Part shown: piece after piece, positions 26,360 to 34,604 of the stretch | Position numbering within the stretch: the stretch's first letter is position 1 | How the letters are laid out: every line of letters begins with the position of its first letter | DNA from: Alphaproteobacteria bacterium | GTDB lineage: Bacteria > Pseudomonadota > Alphaproteobacteria > Micropepsales > Micropepsaceae | Direction: 5' to 3' | Length of the DNA: 64,000 bases | Assembly: GCA_028871795.1 (NCBI GenBank) | Contig: JAGWMG010000001.1 | Coordinates: 124,001 to 188,000, forward strand | Notes under the pieces: generated by a model | Told to the model about the DNA's origin: nothing | What the model saw: only the letters and a program-made list of their open reading frames with translations | Databases searched by the model: none | Made by a program: the position numbers and the translations under genes

Positions 26360-27190
26360 ATGGCTTGGCAGGCATTGAGCGGGCTGCTGGGCAGCGTCGT
26401 CTATACGCTCGGCTTCACCTTCCCCTATCTTGCGGGCGCCGCCGTCGTCTTCGCCGTGCTGTCGCGGATTTCTCCCTGCAACGCGGGCCGGGGGTGGTGG
26501 CGCAAGCGCGGCCTCGCCACCGATCTCGCCTATTGGCTGTTGATTCCGGTCCTGGCGCGTTACGCCCGCATCGGCTTCACGGTGCTGTTCACGGTGACGC
26601 TGCTGGGCTTGAGCAGCAGCGAGGCGATCGCCGGCTTCTACGCGCACGGCCACGGCCCGCTGGCGGCATTGCCGTTATGGGCGCAGATCGCGCTCTATCT
26701 CCTGGTCAGTGATTTCCTGCTCTATTGGATTCACCGCGCCTTCCACGGCGCGGCGCTGTGGAAGTTCCACGCGGTGCATCATTCCTCGCAAGACCTGGAA
26801 TGGATTTCGGCGGCGCGCTTCCATCCCATCAACATCATCTTCGGCACCACGCTGGTCGACGTGCTGGCGCTGGTGGCGGGCATCAAGCCGGACGTGTTCT
26901 TCTTCCTGATGCCGTTCACCACGCTCAGTTCGGTGTTCGTGCACGCCAATCTCGATTGGACGCTGGGCCCGCTCAAATACGTGTTGGTCGGCCCGGTGTT
27001 CCACCGCTGGCATCACACGCTGCCCGGCGAGGGCGGCAACCGCAACTTCGCCACCAATTTCGCGTTCTTCGATCTGCTGTTCGGCACCTTTTATTTGCCC
27101 GCGGGCAAGCTGCCGCAGCGTTACGGAATCGCGGAGCAGGACTTCCCCGAGAGCCTGGGGCTGCAGGTGCTTTATCCGCTGATGCGCTGA
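26360..27190 (+). CDS. fatty acid hydroxylase/sterol desaturase family membrane protein
   Basis: 276 residues with about four membrane helices and the di-iron histidine clusters HRAFH, HAVHHS and HRWHHT, the order and spacing of the fatty acid hydroxylase superfamily. Members hydroxylate or desaturate lipids, carotenoids or sterols; the substrate here cannot be told. The gene starts 14 bases after the TadG-like gene and may be co-transcribed with it. It sits inside the pilus locus with no obvious link to pili. An ATG at 26360 is preceded by purine-rich GGGACCGGCGGCG. Confidence 0.85.
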   Translation: MAWQALSGLLGSVVYTLGFTFPYLAGAAVVFAVLSRISPCNAGRGWWRKRGLATDLAYWLLIPVLARYARIGFTVLFTVTLLGLSSSEAIAGFYAHGHGPLAALPLWAQIALYLLVSDFLLYWIHRAFHGAALWKFHAVHHSSQDLEWISAARFHPINIIFGTTLVDVLALVAGIKPDVFFFLMPFTTLSSVFVHANLDWTLGPLKYVLVGPVFHRWHHTLPGEGGNRNFATNFAFFDLLFGTFYLPAGKLPQRYGIAEQDFPESLGLQVLYPLMR

Positions 27191-27202
27191 CTGGACGGCG
27201 AA

Positions 27203-27700
27203 CTACTGCGCCTGGCCGGAAGCCAGCTTGGACACCAGCGCCTGATGCTTGGCGATCTGATCCATGCTCGAATCGAAGGGATCCTTGCCGTCGCCAGGCT
27301 GCGGCGAGGGTTCGCAGCGCGCGGCGGCGCAGGAATAGGTCACCCGCGCCGCGCCTCTCTGCAGGGTGACGGCGCCGCTGGCGGAACCGAAGACGATCAC
27401 CTGCTGATTGCTGATCTGGGTGCCGGAGGCGTCGAGCGCGATCATGTTGGTGGCGCCGAAGGATTTTCCCAGGACGAAGGCGTGGCGCTTGTCGATCATG
27501 GTGACGTCGGCGATGACCGGGTTGCCAATATAAAGTGTCGAGATCGGCTTGACGAAGGCGACCAGGCGCACTTCGTCGAGCGGCACCGCGACGCCCGCGG
27601 CCGCGGCCTGGGCGCGGCGGGGAGCGGCATGGGCGCTGCGCGCCTGCGCGGCGCCGGCGGCTAGGATGACGCTCGCGAGCAAAGCGGTGATGCGGCGCAT
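27203..27700 (-). CDS. exported secretin-N-like pilus protein (PF13629-type)
   Basis: 165 residues with a signal peptide (MRRITALLASVILAAGAAQA). The domain at about 50-110 (VPLDEVRLVAFVKPISTLYI, then IGNPVIADVTMIDKRHAFVLG and GKSFGATNMIALD) matches the N-terminal region of CpaC secretins, called the pilus formation protein N-terminal region. The barrel-forming secretin part is absent. Two cysteines lie in SCAAARCEPS. It lies on the strand opposite to the main cpa operon, divergent from the pilin. It may assist CpaC assembly; this is inferred. A longer start at 27733 lacks a good leader. Confidence 0.8.
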   Translation of the reverse strand: MRRITALLASVILAAGAAQARSAHAAPRRAQAAAAGVAVPLDEVRLVAFVKPISTLYIGNPVIADVTMIDKRHAFVLGKSFGATNMIALDASGTQISNQQVIVFGSASGAVTLQRGAARVTYSCAAARCEPSPQPGDGKDPFDSSMDQIAKHQALVSKLASGQAQ

Positions 27701-27908
27701 GGGTGCGGCTTTCGTCGGATTCGTCGGGCACAAATTAGACGGCGCCTCGTAAAGGAAGATTTAAGTCCCGCGGGCATCCTCGCCACGGCGCGGCGGCGCG
27801 ATCTCGCGGGATGGTGAACGCATCGCAAAAATTAAGCGTGTTGCGCCCTGCGTCCGCGGTCATTCCGTCTCGCTGCGGCACAGTGCGGGGTCGGCGGCGA
27901 AGGTGAAC

Positions 27909-27923
27909 TTAACACCGAATTAA
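27909..27923. promoter_or_regulatory. CtrA-type box before the Flp pilin gene
   Basis: TTAACACCGAATTAA is an exact TTAA-N7-TTAA match to the binding motif of the cell-cycle regulator CtrA. It lies 92 bases before the pilin ATG in the 314-base gap 27701-28014, which contains no other gene. In Caulobacter crescentus CtrA activates pilA from such boxes. Confidence 0.55.
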
Positions 27924-28014
27924 GCGGCGCGATTTAGGCTGTGGCGGTCTTGGCAAAGGTCGTGGCAAACGGCGCGCGCCGGACGTCCTAGGGTGTCCAC
28001 AAGTGGAGGTCTTT

Positions 28015-28179
28015 ATGAACAACCTTTTTACGCGGTTCGTCCGCGACGAGACGGGCGCGACGGCCATCGAGTATGGCCTGATCGCGGCGCTCATCGCGGT
28101 CGTCATCATCGGCACGCTGCAGGCTATCGGCACGAACCTGAGCACGAAGTTGAATTCCGTCGCGACCAGCCTGCATTAA
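28015..28179 (+). CDS. Flp/Fap-type pilin subunit
   Basis: A 54-residue pilin. The leader MNNLFTRFVRDETG is followed by ATAIEYGLIAALIAVVIIGT, the Flp motif, with the conserved Glu-Tyr pair of Flp pilins and a single helix. CpaA, encoded just downstream, would cleave after the glycine. A strong ribosome site GGAGG lies 6 bases before the ATG. This is the main structural subunit of the Tad pilus, which attaches cells to surfaces. A CtrA-type box lies upstream. It was too short for the size cut-off used in automatic gene lists but is clear by motif and context. Confidence 0.93.
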   Translation: MNNLFTRFVRDETGATAIEYGLIAALIAVVIIGTLQAIGTNLSTKLNSVATSLH

Positions 28180-28251
28180 GGGCCCGCCTGCGATTTGGAA
28201 CATGACGAACGGCCGCCGCTGGCGGCCGTTCGCGCCTGAGGGACGGCAAGG

Positions 28252-28764
28252 ATGGCGGCGGAACTTCTGGTGATCGTGGTCTTGCCGCTGCTGCTGGCGC
28301 TGGCCGCCGGCTGGGATCTGGCGAGTTACACGATTCCGAACCGCTTGCAATTGGCGCTGGTCGGCGTCTTCGCCGTCTTCGTGGTCGCGGCCGGGATGAC
28401 GCCGGCAGTGCTGGGCGGGCATGTGCTGGCGGGGCTTTTCGGCCTGGCCGTCGGCTTCACGCTGTTCGCGCTCGGCTACATCGGCGGCGGCGACGCCAAG
28501 CTGTTCGCCGCGGTGGCGCTGTGGCTCGGCTTCGACCGCGACTTGATGACCTACACGCTGATCGCTTCGCTTTTCGGCGGCGCGCTGACGCTGGTTCTGC
28601 TGGCGCTGCGGCGCCTGCCGCTGCCGGCGCTGCTGAGCGGCCACGCCTGGCTGCTCAGGCTGCACGACGAACGGGCGGGGATCCCTTACGGCGTGGCGCT
28701 GGCGGCGGGAGCCTTCTTCATTCTGCCGCAGACGGAGATTTTCCGTCTCGCGGCGGCCGGCTGA
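28252..28764 (+). CDS. cpaA: prepilin peptidase CpaA (TadV)
   Basis: A 170-residue membrane aspartic protease that removes pilin leaders. Two aspartates are in place: D22 in AAGWDLASYTIPN and D81 in YIGGGDAKLFAAVALW, the GxGD-type motif. It has about five or six membrane helices and no N-terminal methylase domain, as usual for CpaA. It lies 72 bases downstream of the Flp pilin. Confidence 0.95.
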   Translation: MAAELLVIVVLPLLLALAAGWDLASYTIPNRLQLALVGVFAVFVVAAGMTPAVLGGHVLAGLFGLAVGFTLFALGYIGGGDAKLFAAVALWLGFDRDLMTYTLIASLFGGALTLVLLALRRLPLPALLSGHAWLLRLHDERAGIPYGVALAAGAFFILPQTEIFRLAAAG

Positions 28765-28805
28765 GCGCGCCCGGTTTACGGGAAGCAAGGCTTTTCAGCA
28801 TCTTG

Positions 28806-28820
28806 TTAAGCATTTTCTAA
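28806..28820. promoter_or_regulatory. CtrA-like box before cpaB
   Basis: TTAAGCATTTTCTAA matches TTAA-N7-TTAA at seven of eight fixed positions. It lies 41 bases before the cpaB ATG in the only sizeable gap of the cpa operon (28765-28860), suggesting a second promoter under the same control as the pilin. Confidence 0.4.
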
Positions 28821-28860
28821 AGGGTTCCGTGCTCGGATTGCATCAAAGGAGCCGGCACCC

Positions 28861-29667
28861 ATGAACATGCGGCGTCTCGTTGTCTTTTTGGCGGCCGCCG
28901 TGGCCGCGGGGGGCGCAGTCCTGCTGGCGCGCGGATTGCTCGGCGGCGGCACCACCAAAGCCGATGCGCGGCCCACACCGGCGCCCATCGCCATCAGCAG
29001 CGTTCTGGTTGCGGCGAGCAGCCTGCAGCCGGGACAGCCGCTGACGGGGGCGCAGGTGCGCTGGCAGAAATGGCCGACGAGCAGCGTCGATCCCGGATTC
29101 ATTCAGCAGTCGGCGGCGCTGACGGCCGAGGCGGCGGTCGCCGGCACTTACGCGCGGTCGCCGATCGCGGCGGGCGAACCCATCACCTACGCCAAGATCG
29201 TCAAGAGCGACGCGGGCGGCTTCATGGCGGCGACGCTGCAGCCCGGCATGCGCGCGGTTTCCATTCCGGTGTCGATCGCCTCGGTCGCCGGCGGATTCAT
29301 TCTGCCCAACAACCGCGTCGACGTCATTCTCACCGCAATCAGCAACGACACGCCCAAGCGGGTGAACGCCCGCATCGTGCTCGCCGACGTGCGCGTGCTG
29401 GCGATCGACCAGAGCGCCAACGACAAGGGCGAGAAATCGGTTTCCGACATCAAGACCGCGACCCTGGAGCTGACGCCCGACCAAGTGCGCACGCTGACGC
29501 GGGCGGAAGCGACCGGGCCGTTGTCGCTGGCGCTTCGCGCGCTGGGCGATTACGGCGCCGCGTCGAATCCGGCGCAGGTGGCGGGACGCTCCCCCGGCGA
29601 TTCCGACACCGGCGACGTTTCGATCATCCGCTACGGCGTCGCGCGCAGCGGCGGGGGAGGCAATTAG
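28861..29667 (+). CDS. cpaB: Flp pilus assembly protein CpaB
   Basis: 268 residues. An N-terminal membrane anchor (RRLVVFLAAAVAAGGAVLLA) precedes a SAF domain (VLVAASSLQPGQPLTGAQVR, about 42-105) and the RcpC/CpaB domain (MRAVSIPVSIASVAGGFILP; NNRVDVILT). CpaB sits in the periplasm and is thought to work with the secretin CpaC. The stop abuts the cpaC start with no gap, so the two are translated together. The start ATG has AAAGGAG 11 bases upstream. Confidence 0.95.
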   Translation: MNMRRLVVFLAAAVAAGGAVLLARGLLGGGTTKADARPTPAPIAISSVLVAASSLQPGQPLTGAQVRWQKWPTSSVDPGFIQQSAALTAEAAVAGTYARSPIAAGEPITYAKIVKSDAGGFMAATLQPGMRAVSIPVSIASVAGGFILPNNRVDVILTAISNDTPKRVNARIVLADVRVLAIDQSANDKGEKSVSDIKTATLELTPDQVRTLTRAEATGPLSLALRALGDYGAASNPAQVAGRSPGDSDTGDVSIIRYGVARSGGGGN

Positions 29668-31191
29668 ATGCGCAAGCTCCTGCTCCCGCTTGCCGCCGCC
29701 GCGCTCGCCTTCGCGGCGACCGCCGCCGCCGCCCCGCGCGCCGACGACGACGGCGCCCCGCGCGTGATCTCCGTCGCCACCCATGCGGGCGGACCGGTGC
29801 ACGAGCGTCTCACCCTGCCCCTCGACAAGGCCGCGATCGTGCAGATCGACGCCGACGCGCGCGACGTGCTGGTCTCCAATCCCGAGATCGTCGATGCCGT
29901 GGTGCGCTCGCCGCGGCGGATTTTCCTCTTGGCGATGAAGGGCGGACAGACCAACGCCTTCTTCTTCGACGCCGCCGGCCGTCAGCTTCTCTCGCTCGAC
30001 ATCCGCGTCGAGAAGGACGTCACCGATCTTGCCCATCTCATGCGCAGCGAGCTTCCCGGCTCGTCCGTGAGGGTCTCGTCGATGAACGACAACATCGTGC
30101 TCTCAGGCAAAGTGTCGAGCGCCCAGGAATCCACGCGCGCCCAGGATCTGGCGGCGCGCTTCGCCGGCGATCCGGCCAAGGTCGTCAACATGCTGCAGAT
30201 CGCCGGCGGCGAGCAGGTGATGCTGAAGGTGCGCATCGCGGAAGTGCAGCGCCAAGTCGCCAAGCAGCTCGGCATCGACCTCGCCGGCGCCGCCATCGTC
30301 GGCGGCGTGCCGCTGGCCGCCTCGACCTCCAATCCCTACGGCCTGATGGGCCAGGCGCTGAGCGATCTTTCCGGCACCCAGATCGGCTCGTCCTGCGCCG
30401 GCGCCTTCTTTCCCACGGGGACCGACCAGACCGTGACGACCACCACCAACGGCGTGCCGAGCGTCGTGCGCACGGTCACCAAGAACGTACCCTGTGTCAG
30501 CCCCAACAACCTTCAAGGCACGATGAAGGCGCTGGAGACGGTGGGCCTGGTGCACACGCTGGCCGAACCCAACCTGACGGCGGTCTCCGGCGAAACCGCG
30601 AAGTTCCTGGCGGGGGGCGAATTCCCGGTGCCGGCCGGCCGCGATCAGCAGGGTAACATCTCGATCATCTTCAAGCAGTTCGGCGTCGGGCTGTCCTTCA
30701 CGCCGGTGGTCCTCAGTTCGGGGCGCATTTCGCTGCAGATGTCGACGGAGGTGAGCGAGCTCACCAACACCGGCGCCTTCACCCTCCAAGGCACGGCGAC
30801 GACGGCGGCGGCGACCATTCCCGCGCTTTCGGTGCGCCGGGCGGAGACCACGGTCGAACTGCCCTCCGGCGGCAGCTTCGCCATCGCCGGGCTGATGTCG
30901 CACACCACCAAGCAGCAGATCGACGGCTTTCCCGGCCTCAAGGACATGCCGGTCCTGGGGGCGCTGTTCCGCAGCCGCGATTTCCAGAACAACGAGACCG
31001 AGCTGGTGGTGACGGTGACGGCCTATCTCGTCAGCCCGACGACGGAGGCCAAGCTGGCCGCGCCCACCGACGGCTTCGTGGTGCCCACCGATCCGGAGAC
31101 CATTCTGCTCGGCCGGCTGAACGACACCTATCCGCACGCCAAGCATGGGGCCGCCGAGGCCCAGGGCAGTGTCGGGTTCATCGTGCAATAG
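29668..31191 (+). CDS. cpaC: Tad pilus outer-membrane secretin CpaC
   Basis: 507 residues. Signal peptide (MRKLLLPLAAAALAFAATAA), N-terminal secretin domain (LDKAAIVQIDADARDVLVSN, about 50-115), a BON-like region, then the type II/III secretin barrel (about 225-460) with VTTEVSELTNTGAF-like and VPALSVRRAETTVELPSGGSF-like blocks (here SVRRAETTVELPSGGSF). CpaC forms the multimeric gate through which the Flp pilus leaves the cell. It lies directly after cpaB and before cpaD. Confidence 0.96.
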   Translation: MRKLLLPLAAAALAFAATAAAAPRADDDGAPRVISVATHAGGPVHERLTLPLDKAAIVQIDADARDVLVSNPEIVDAVVRSPRRIFLLAMKGGQTNAFFFDAAGRQLLSLDIRVEKDVTDLAHLMRSELPGSSVRVSSMNDNIVLSGKVSSAQESTRAQDLAARFAGDPAKVVNMLQIAGGEQVMLKVRIAEVQRQVAKQLGIDLAGAAIVGGVPLAASTSNPYGLMGQALSDLSGTQIGSSCAGAFFPTGTDQTVTTTTNGVPSVVRTVTKNVPCVSPNNLQGTMKALETVGLVHTLAEPNLTAVSGETAKFLAGGEFPVPAGRDQQGNISIIFKQFGVGLSFTPVVLSSGRISLQMSTEVSELTNTGAFTLQGTATTAAATIPALSVRRAETTVELPSGGSFAIAGLMSHTTKQQIDGFPGLKDMPVLGALFRSRDFQNNETELVVTVTAYLVSPTTEAKLAAPTDGFVVPTDPETILLGRLNDTYPHAKHGAAEAQGSVGFIVQ

Positions 31192-31201
31192 GAAGACGCA
31201 C

Positions 31202-31882
31202 ATGTCGAAGTTGATGGATACCATGCGTTGCGCCGCGGTCGCCGCCGTGCTGCTGGCGGGAAGCTGCGCCGGATTCTCCAACGAGGACGCGCCCTCCAGC
31301 GACGGCGCCGTCAACCATCCGATCTCGGTGGAGCCGCACTACAACGCCATCAAGCTGCCGTTCTCGGCGCCGGACGCCGGCCTCCTGCCGGACGACGCGG
31401 CGCGCTTCGACGAATTCGTGGCCGACTATCTCGAACACGGCAACGGTTCGATTTCGGTCTCGGCGCCCACGGGCCCCGAATCCTCCGCCGCGATCGGCTA
31501 TTTCGCCGAGCGGCTGGCCTCCCTCGGCGTGCCGCGTTCGCGCATCCTGGTGGGCACGCACGATCCGGCGGGCGGCGATACGGGCGTGGAGATCGGCTAT
31601 CTGGGATATGTCGCCCACGCCGACCCCTGCGGCGACTGGTCGAAGGATCTCGCCGCGACGGGCTCCAACCAGACCGCTCCCAATTTCGGCTGCGCCGTGC
31701 AGCACAACATCGCCGCCATGGTTTCGGACCCGCGCGATCTGGTGCAGCCGCGCCCGCTGGCGGACGGCGATGCGGCGCGCCGCGCCACCGTGCTGGGCAA
31801 TTACGAAAAAGGCAAAGTGACGTCCGCCGAGAAGACCACCGACCAGTCGGTCAAGGTGTCCGACGTCGGCGGCAACCAGTAG
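31202..31882 (+). CDS. cpaD: Tad pilus lipoprotein CpaD
   Basis: 226 residues. The N-terminus MRCAAVAAVLLAGSCAGF has a lipobox (AGSC) for lipid attachment. The rest matches the CpaD family: IAAMVSDPRDLVQPRPL and NFGCAVQHNIAAMV are typical C-terminal blocks, and the middle part (SISVSAPTGPESSAAIGYFA) resembles a RcpB-like fold. CpaD is thought to help localise the secretin. The start is 10 bases after cpaC and its end 11 bases before cpaE. Confidence 0.9.
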   Translation: MSKLMDTMRCAAVAAVLLAGSCAGFSNEDAPSSDGAVNHPISVEPHYNAIKLPFSAPDAGLLPDDAARFDEFVADYLEHGNGSISVSAPTGPESSAAIGYFAERLASLGVPRSRILVGTHDPAGGDTGVEIGYLGYVAHADPCGDWSKDLAATGSNQTAPNFGCAVQHNIAAMVSDPRDLVQPRPLADGDAARRATVLGNYEKGKVTSAEKTTDQSVKVSDVGGNQ

Positions 31883-31893
31883 GGGCGCCCAAG

Positions 31894-33150
31894 ATGGCCA
31901 AGACGCGGCGCGAGGAAAACCAGCAGGCATACGGAGCGGCTGCCCACGAACGTCCGGTGCCGCGCATTTCCATCCATGCGTTTTGCGAATTCCCGGACAC
32001 CGGGGCGGCGCTGCAGCGGGCGGGCGCCGACCGCCGCCTGGCCAAGACCAACCTCAGCGTCCAGCTCGGCGGCATCGCCGCCGCGATCGAGCATTACCAC
32101 GGGCAGGTGACGCCCAATCTGCTGGTGGTCGAAACCAGGTTTGCCGGACAACAGGCGCTCGACGAACTCGACAGCCTGGCCGACGTGGTGGACCCGGCGA
32201 CCAAGGTGGTCGTGGTGGGGCGTCACAACGACGTCGAGCTTTATCGCGAACTGATGCGCCGGGGCGCCTCCGAATATCTGGTGGCTCCGCTCGATCCGCT
32301 GCATCTGATCGAAGTCATCGCCGGCCTCTACAGCGACCCCGAAGGGCACCCGATCGGCCGCGTCGTCGCCTTCGTCGGCGCCCGCGGCGGCGCGGGAGCC
32401 TCGACGCTCTGCCACAACACCGGTTGGTGCATCGCCGAAGAGCAGCACATCAACACCACCATTCTCGATTTCGATCTGGCTTTCGGCACGCTGGGCCTCG
32501 ATTTCAACGACGAGGCGGGGCAGAGCATCGCCGATGCGCTGACCGCGCCCGAGCGGCTCGACGAAGTCCTGCTCGACCGCCTGCTGATCCGCCGCGGCGA
32601 TTATCTTTCGCTGTTCACCGCGCCCGCGGTCTTGGAGCGCGACTACGACGCCGGCTTCGAGGCCTACGAAGCCGTGCTCGACGCGGTGCGCCAGACCACG
32701 CCGTGCGTGATCGTCGATCTGCCCCATTCGTGGGAGCCCTGGGTCAAGGCGACGCTGATCGGCGCCGACGACATCGTGGTGGTGGCGACGCCCGATCTGG
32801 CCTCGCTGCGCAACGCCAAGAACCTGGTGGAGATCCTGCGCCACAACCGTCCCAACGACACGGCGCCCAAGCTGGTGCTGAATCAGGTCGGCCAGCCCAG
32901 GCGGCCCGAGATTCCGGCCAAGGACTTCGCCGAAACCTTCGGCGTGGAGCCCGCCGTCGTGCTGCCTTTCGATCCGGCGCTGTTCGGCATGGCCGCCAAC
33001 AACGGACAGATGCTCGCCGAACTGGGGGAGAAGTCGCCCACCGTGGAGGCCGTGCGCCATCTCGCCGGGCTGATCACGGGGCGCAAACAGGCCGCCGAGA
33101 AACCGGCGTCGTCGCTCTTCTCCTTGTTGAAGGGAAAGAAAAGAGCCTAG
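31894..33150 (+). CDS. cpaE: Tad pilus localisation ATPase CpaE (TadZ)
   Basis: 418 residues. A receiver-like N-terminal domain (about 25-145, lacking an obvious phosphoacceptor set) is followed by a MinD/ParA-type ATPase with the deviant P-loop VGARGGAGAST (161-171). CpaE/TadZ places the pilus machine at the cell pole. The start MAKTRREENQQ follows AAG at good distance. The C-terminus is basic (LFSLLKGKKRA). Confidence 0.94.
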   Translation: MAKTRREENQQAYGAAAHERPVPRISIHAFCEFPDTGAALQRAGADRRLAKTNLSVQLGGIAAAIEHYHGQVTPNLLVVETRFAGQQALDELDSLADVVDPATKVVVVGRHNDVELYRELMRRGASEYLVAPLDPLHLIEVIAGLYSDPEGHPIGRVVAFVGARGGAGASTLCHNTGWCIAEEQHINTTILDFDLAFGTLGLDFNDEAGQSIADALTAPERLDEVLLDRLLIRRGDYLSLFTAPAVLERDYDAGFEAYEAVLDAVRQTTPCVIVDLPHSWEPWVKATLIGADDIVVVATPDLASLRNAKNLVEILRHNRPNDTAPKLVLNQVGQPRRPEIPAKDFAETFGVEPAVVLPFDPALFGMAANNGQMLAELGEKSPTVEAVRHLAGLITGRKQAAEKPASSLFSLLKGKKRA

Positions 33151-33153
33151 GTG

Positions 33154-34599
33154 ATGTTCGGAAAGCGCGCCGCCGTCGACAGCAAGCCCACCCCGCCGCG
33201 CGCCGAGGCGCCGGCCTTGCGCGCGGCGCCGCGGACGGACGGAGGCTCGTCGCGCGACTCCGCCTCGCCGCCGCTCGCCGCGGCCTTGGCGCCGCCCCGC
33301 CCCTTCGCCGCCGCCGACGAGCGCTCCGACGACTATTACCAGATCAAGACCACGATCTTCAGCGCCCTGATCGACACCATAGACCTGGCGCAGCTGGCGC
33401 AGCTCGATGCCGATTCGGCGCGCGAGGAAATCCGCGACATCGTCAACGAGATCATCTCCATCAAGGCGGTGGTGATGTCGATCGCCGAGCAGGAGCACCT
33501 GTTGCAGGACATCTGCAACGACGTGCTCGGCTACGGCCCGCTGGAGCCGCTCTTGGCGCGCGACGACATCGCCGACATCATGGTCAACGGCGCCGGACGC
33601 GTCTTCATCGAAGTCGCCGGCAAGGTGCAGCTCACCTCCATCCGCTTCCGCGACAACGCCCAGCTGATGAACATCTGCCAGCGCATCGTCAGCCAGGTCG
33701 GCCGCAGGGTGGACGAATCCTCGCCGATCTGCGACGCGCGCCTGCTCGACGGCTCGCGCGTCAACGTCATCGCGCCGCCCCTGTCGCTCGACGGACCCAC
33801 GCTCACCATCCGCAAGTTCAAGAAGGACAAGTTGCGGATGGAGGACCTCGTGCGCTTCGGCTCGATCAACGAGGCCGGCGCCAGGCTGCTCGGCATCATC
33901 GGACGCTGCCGCTGCAACGTGCTGATTTCCGGCGGCACCGGTTCGGGCAAGACCACGCTGCTCAACTGCATGACCGCCTTCATCGACGCCGAAGAACGCA
34001 TCATCACCTGCGAGGACGCCGCCGAACTGCAGCTGCAGCAGCCCCATGTCGTGCGCCTGGAGACGCGCCCGCCCAACCTGGAGGGCCAGGGCCAGATCAC
34101 CATGCGTGACCTGGTGCGCAACTGCCTGCGCATGCGCCCCGAACGCATCATCGTGGGCGAAGTGCGCGGACCGGAGGCCTTCGATCTCTTGCAGGCGATG
34201 AACACCGGCCACGACGGCTCGATGGGCACGCTGCACGCCAACTCCCCGCGCGAGGCCATGAGCCGGCTGGAATCCATGATTACCATGGGCGGCTTCCAGC
34301 TTCCCACCAAGACCATCCGCGAGATGATCGTGGGTTCGATCGACGTCATCGTCCAGGCAGAACGGCTGCGCGACGGGACGCGGCGCATCATCAAGATCAC
34401 GGAAGTGGTGGGCACGGAAGGCGAGGTCGTCATCACCCAGGATCTGCTCACCTACGAGATGTCGGGCGAGGACGAAAGCGGGCGCATCAAGGGCCGCCAC
34501 GCCGGCACCGGCATCGTGCGTCCGACCTTCTGGGAGCGCGCCCGCTATTACGGTCTGGAACGCGAACTGGCGGACTCCCTCGACAAGCTGCAGGCCTGA
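33154..34599 (+). CDS. cpaF: Tad pilus motor ATPase CpaF (TadA)
   Basis: 481-residue secretion ATPase of the VirB11/type II family that powers Flp pilus extension and retraction. After a proline- and alanine-rich N-terminus (1-55) come the N-terminal domain and the RecA core with Walker A GGTGSGKTT (260-268), the Asp box ITCEDAAEL, Walker B RIIVGEVRGPEA, and the His box MGTLHANSPREA. A GTG one codon upstream (33151) is an alternative start. It lies 3 bases after cpaE. Confidence 0.96.
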   Translation: MFGKRAAVDSKPTPPRAEAPALRAAPRTDGGSSRDSASPPLAAALAPPRPFAAADERSDDYYQIKTTIFSALIDTIDLAQLAQLDADSAREEIRDIVNEIISIKAVVMSIAEQEHLLQDICNDVLGYGPLEPLLARDDIADIMVNGAGRVFIEVAGKVQLTSIRFRDNAQLMNICQRIVSQVGRRVDESSPICDARLLDGSRVNVIAPPLSLDGPTLTIRKFKKDKLRMEDLVRFGSINEAGARLLGIIGRCRCNVLISGGTGSGKTTLLNCMTAFIDAEERIITCEDAAELQLQQPHVVRLETRPPNLEGQGQITMRDLVRNCLRMRPERIIVGEVRGPEAFDLLQAMNTGHDGSMGTLHANSPREAMSRLESMITMGGFQLPTKTIREMIVGSIDVIVQAERLRDGTRRIIKITEVVGTEGEVVITQDLLTYEMSGEDESGRIKGRHAGTGIVRPTFWERARYYGLERELADSLDKLQA

Positions 34600-34604
34600 G
34601 CCAC

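Noticed and set aside
31801..34500. An 899-codon minus-strand frame across cpaE and cpaF
   Set aside because: Shadow of two motif-complete ATPase genes.
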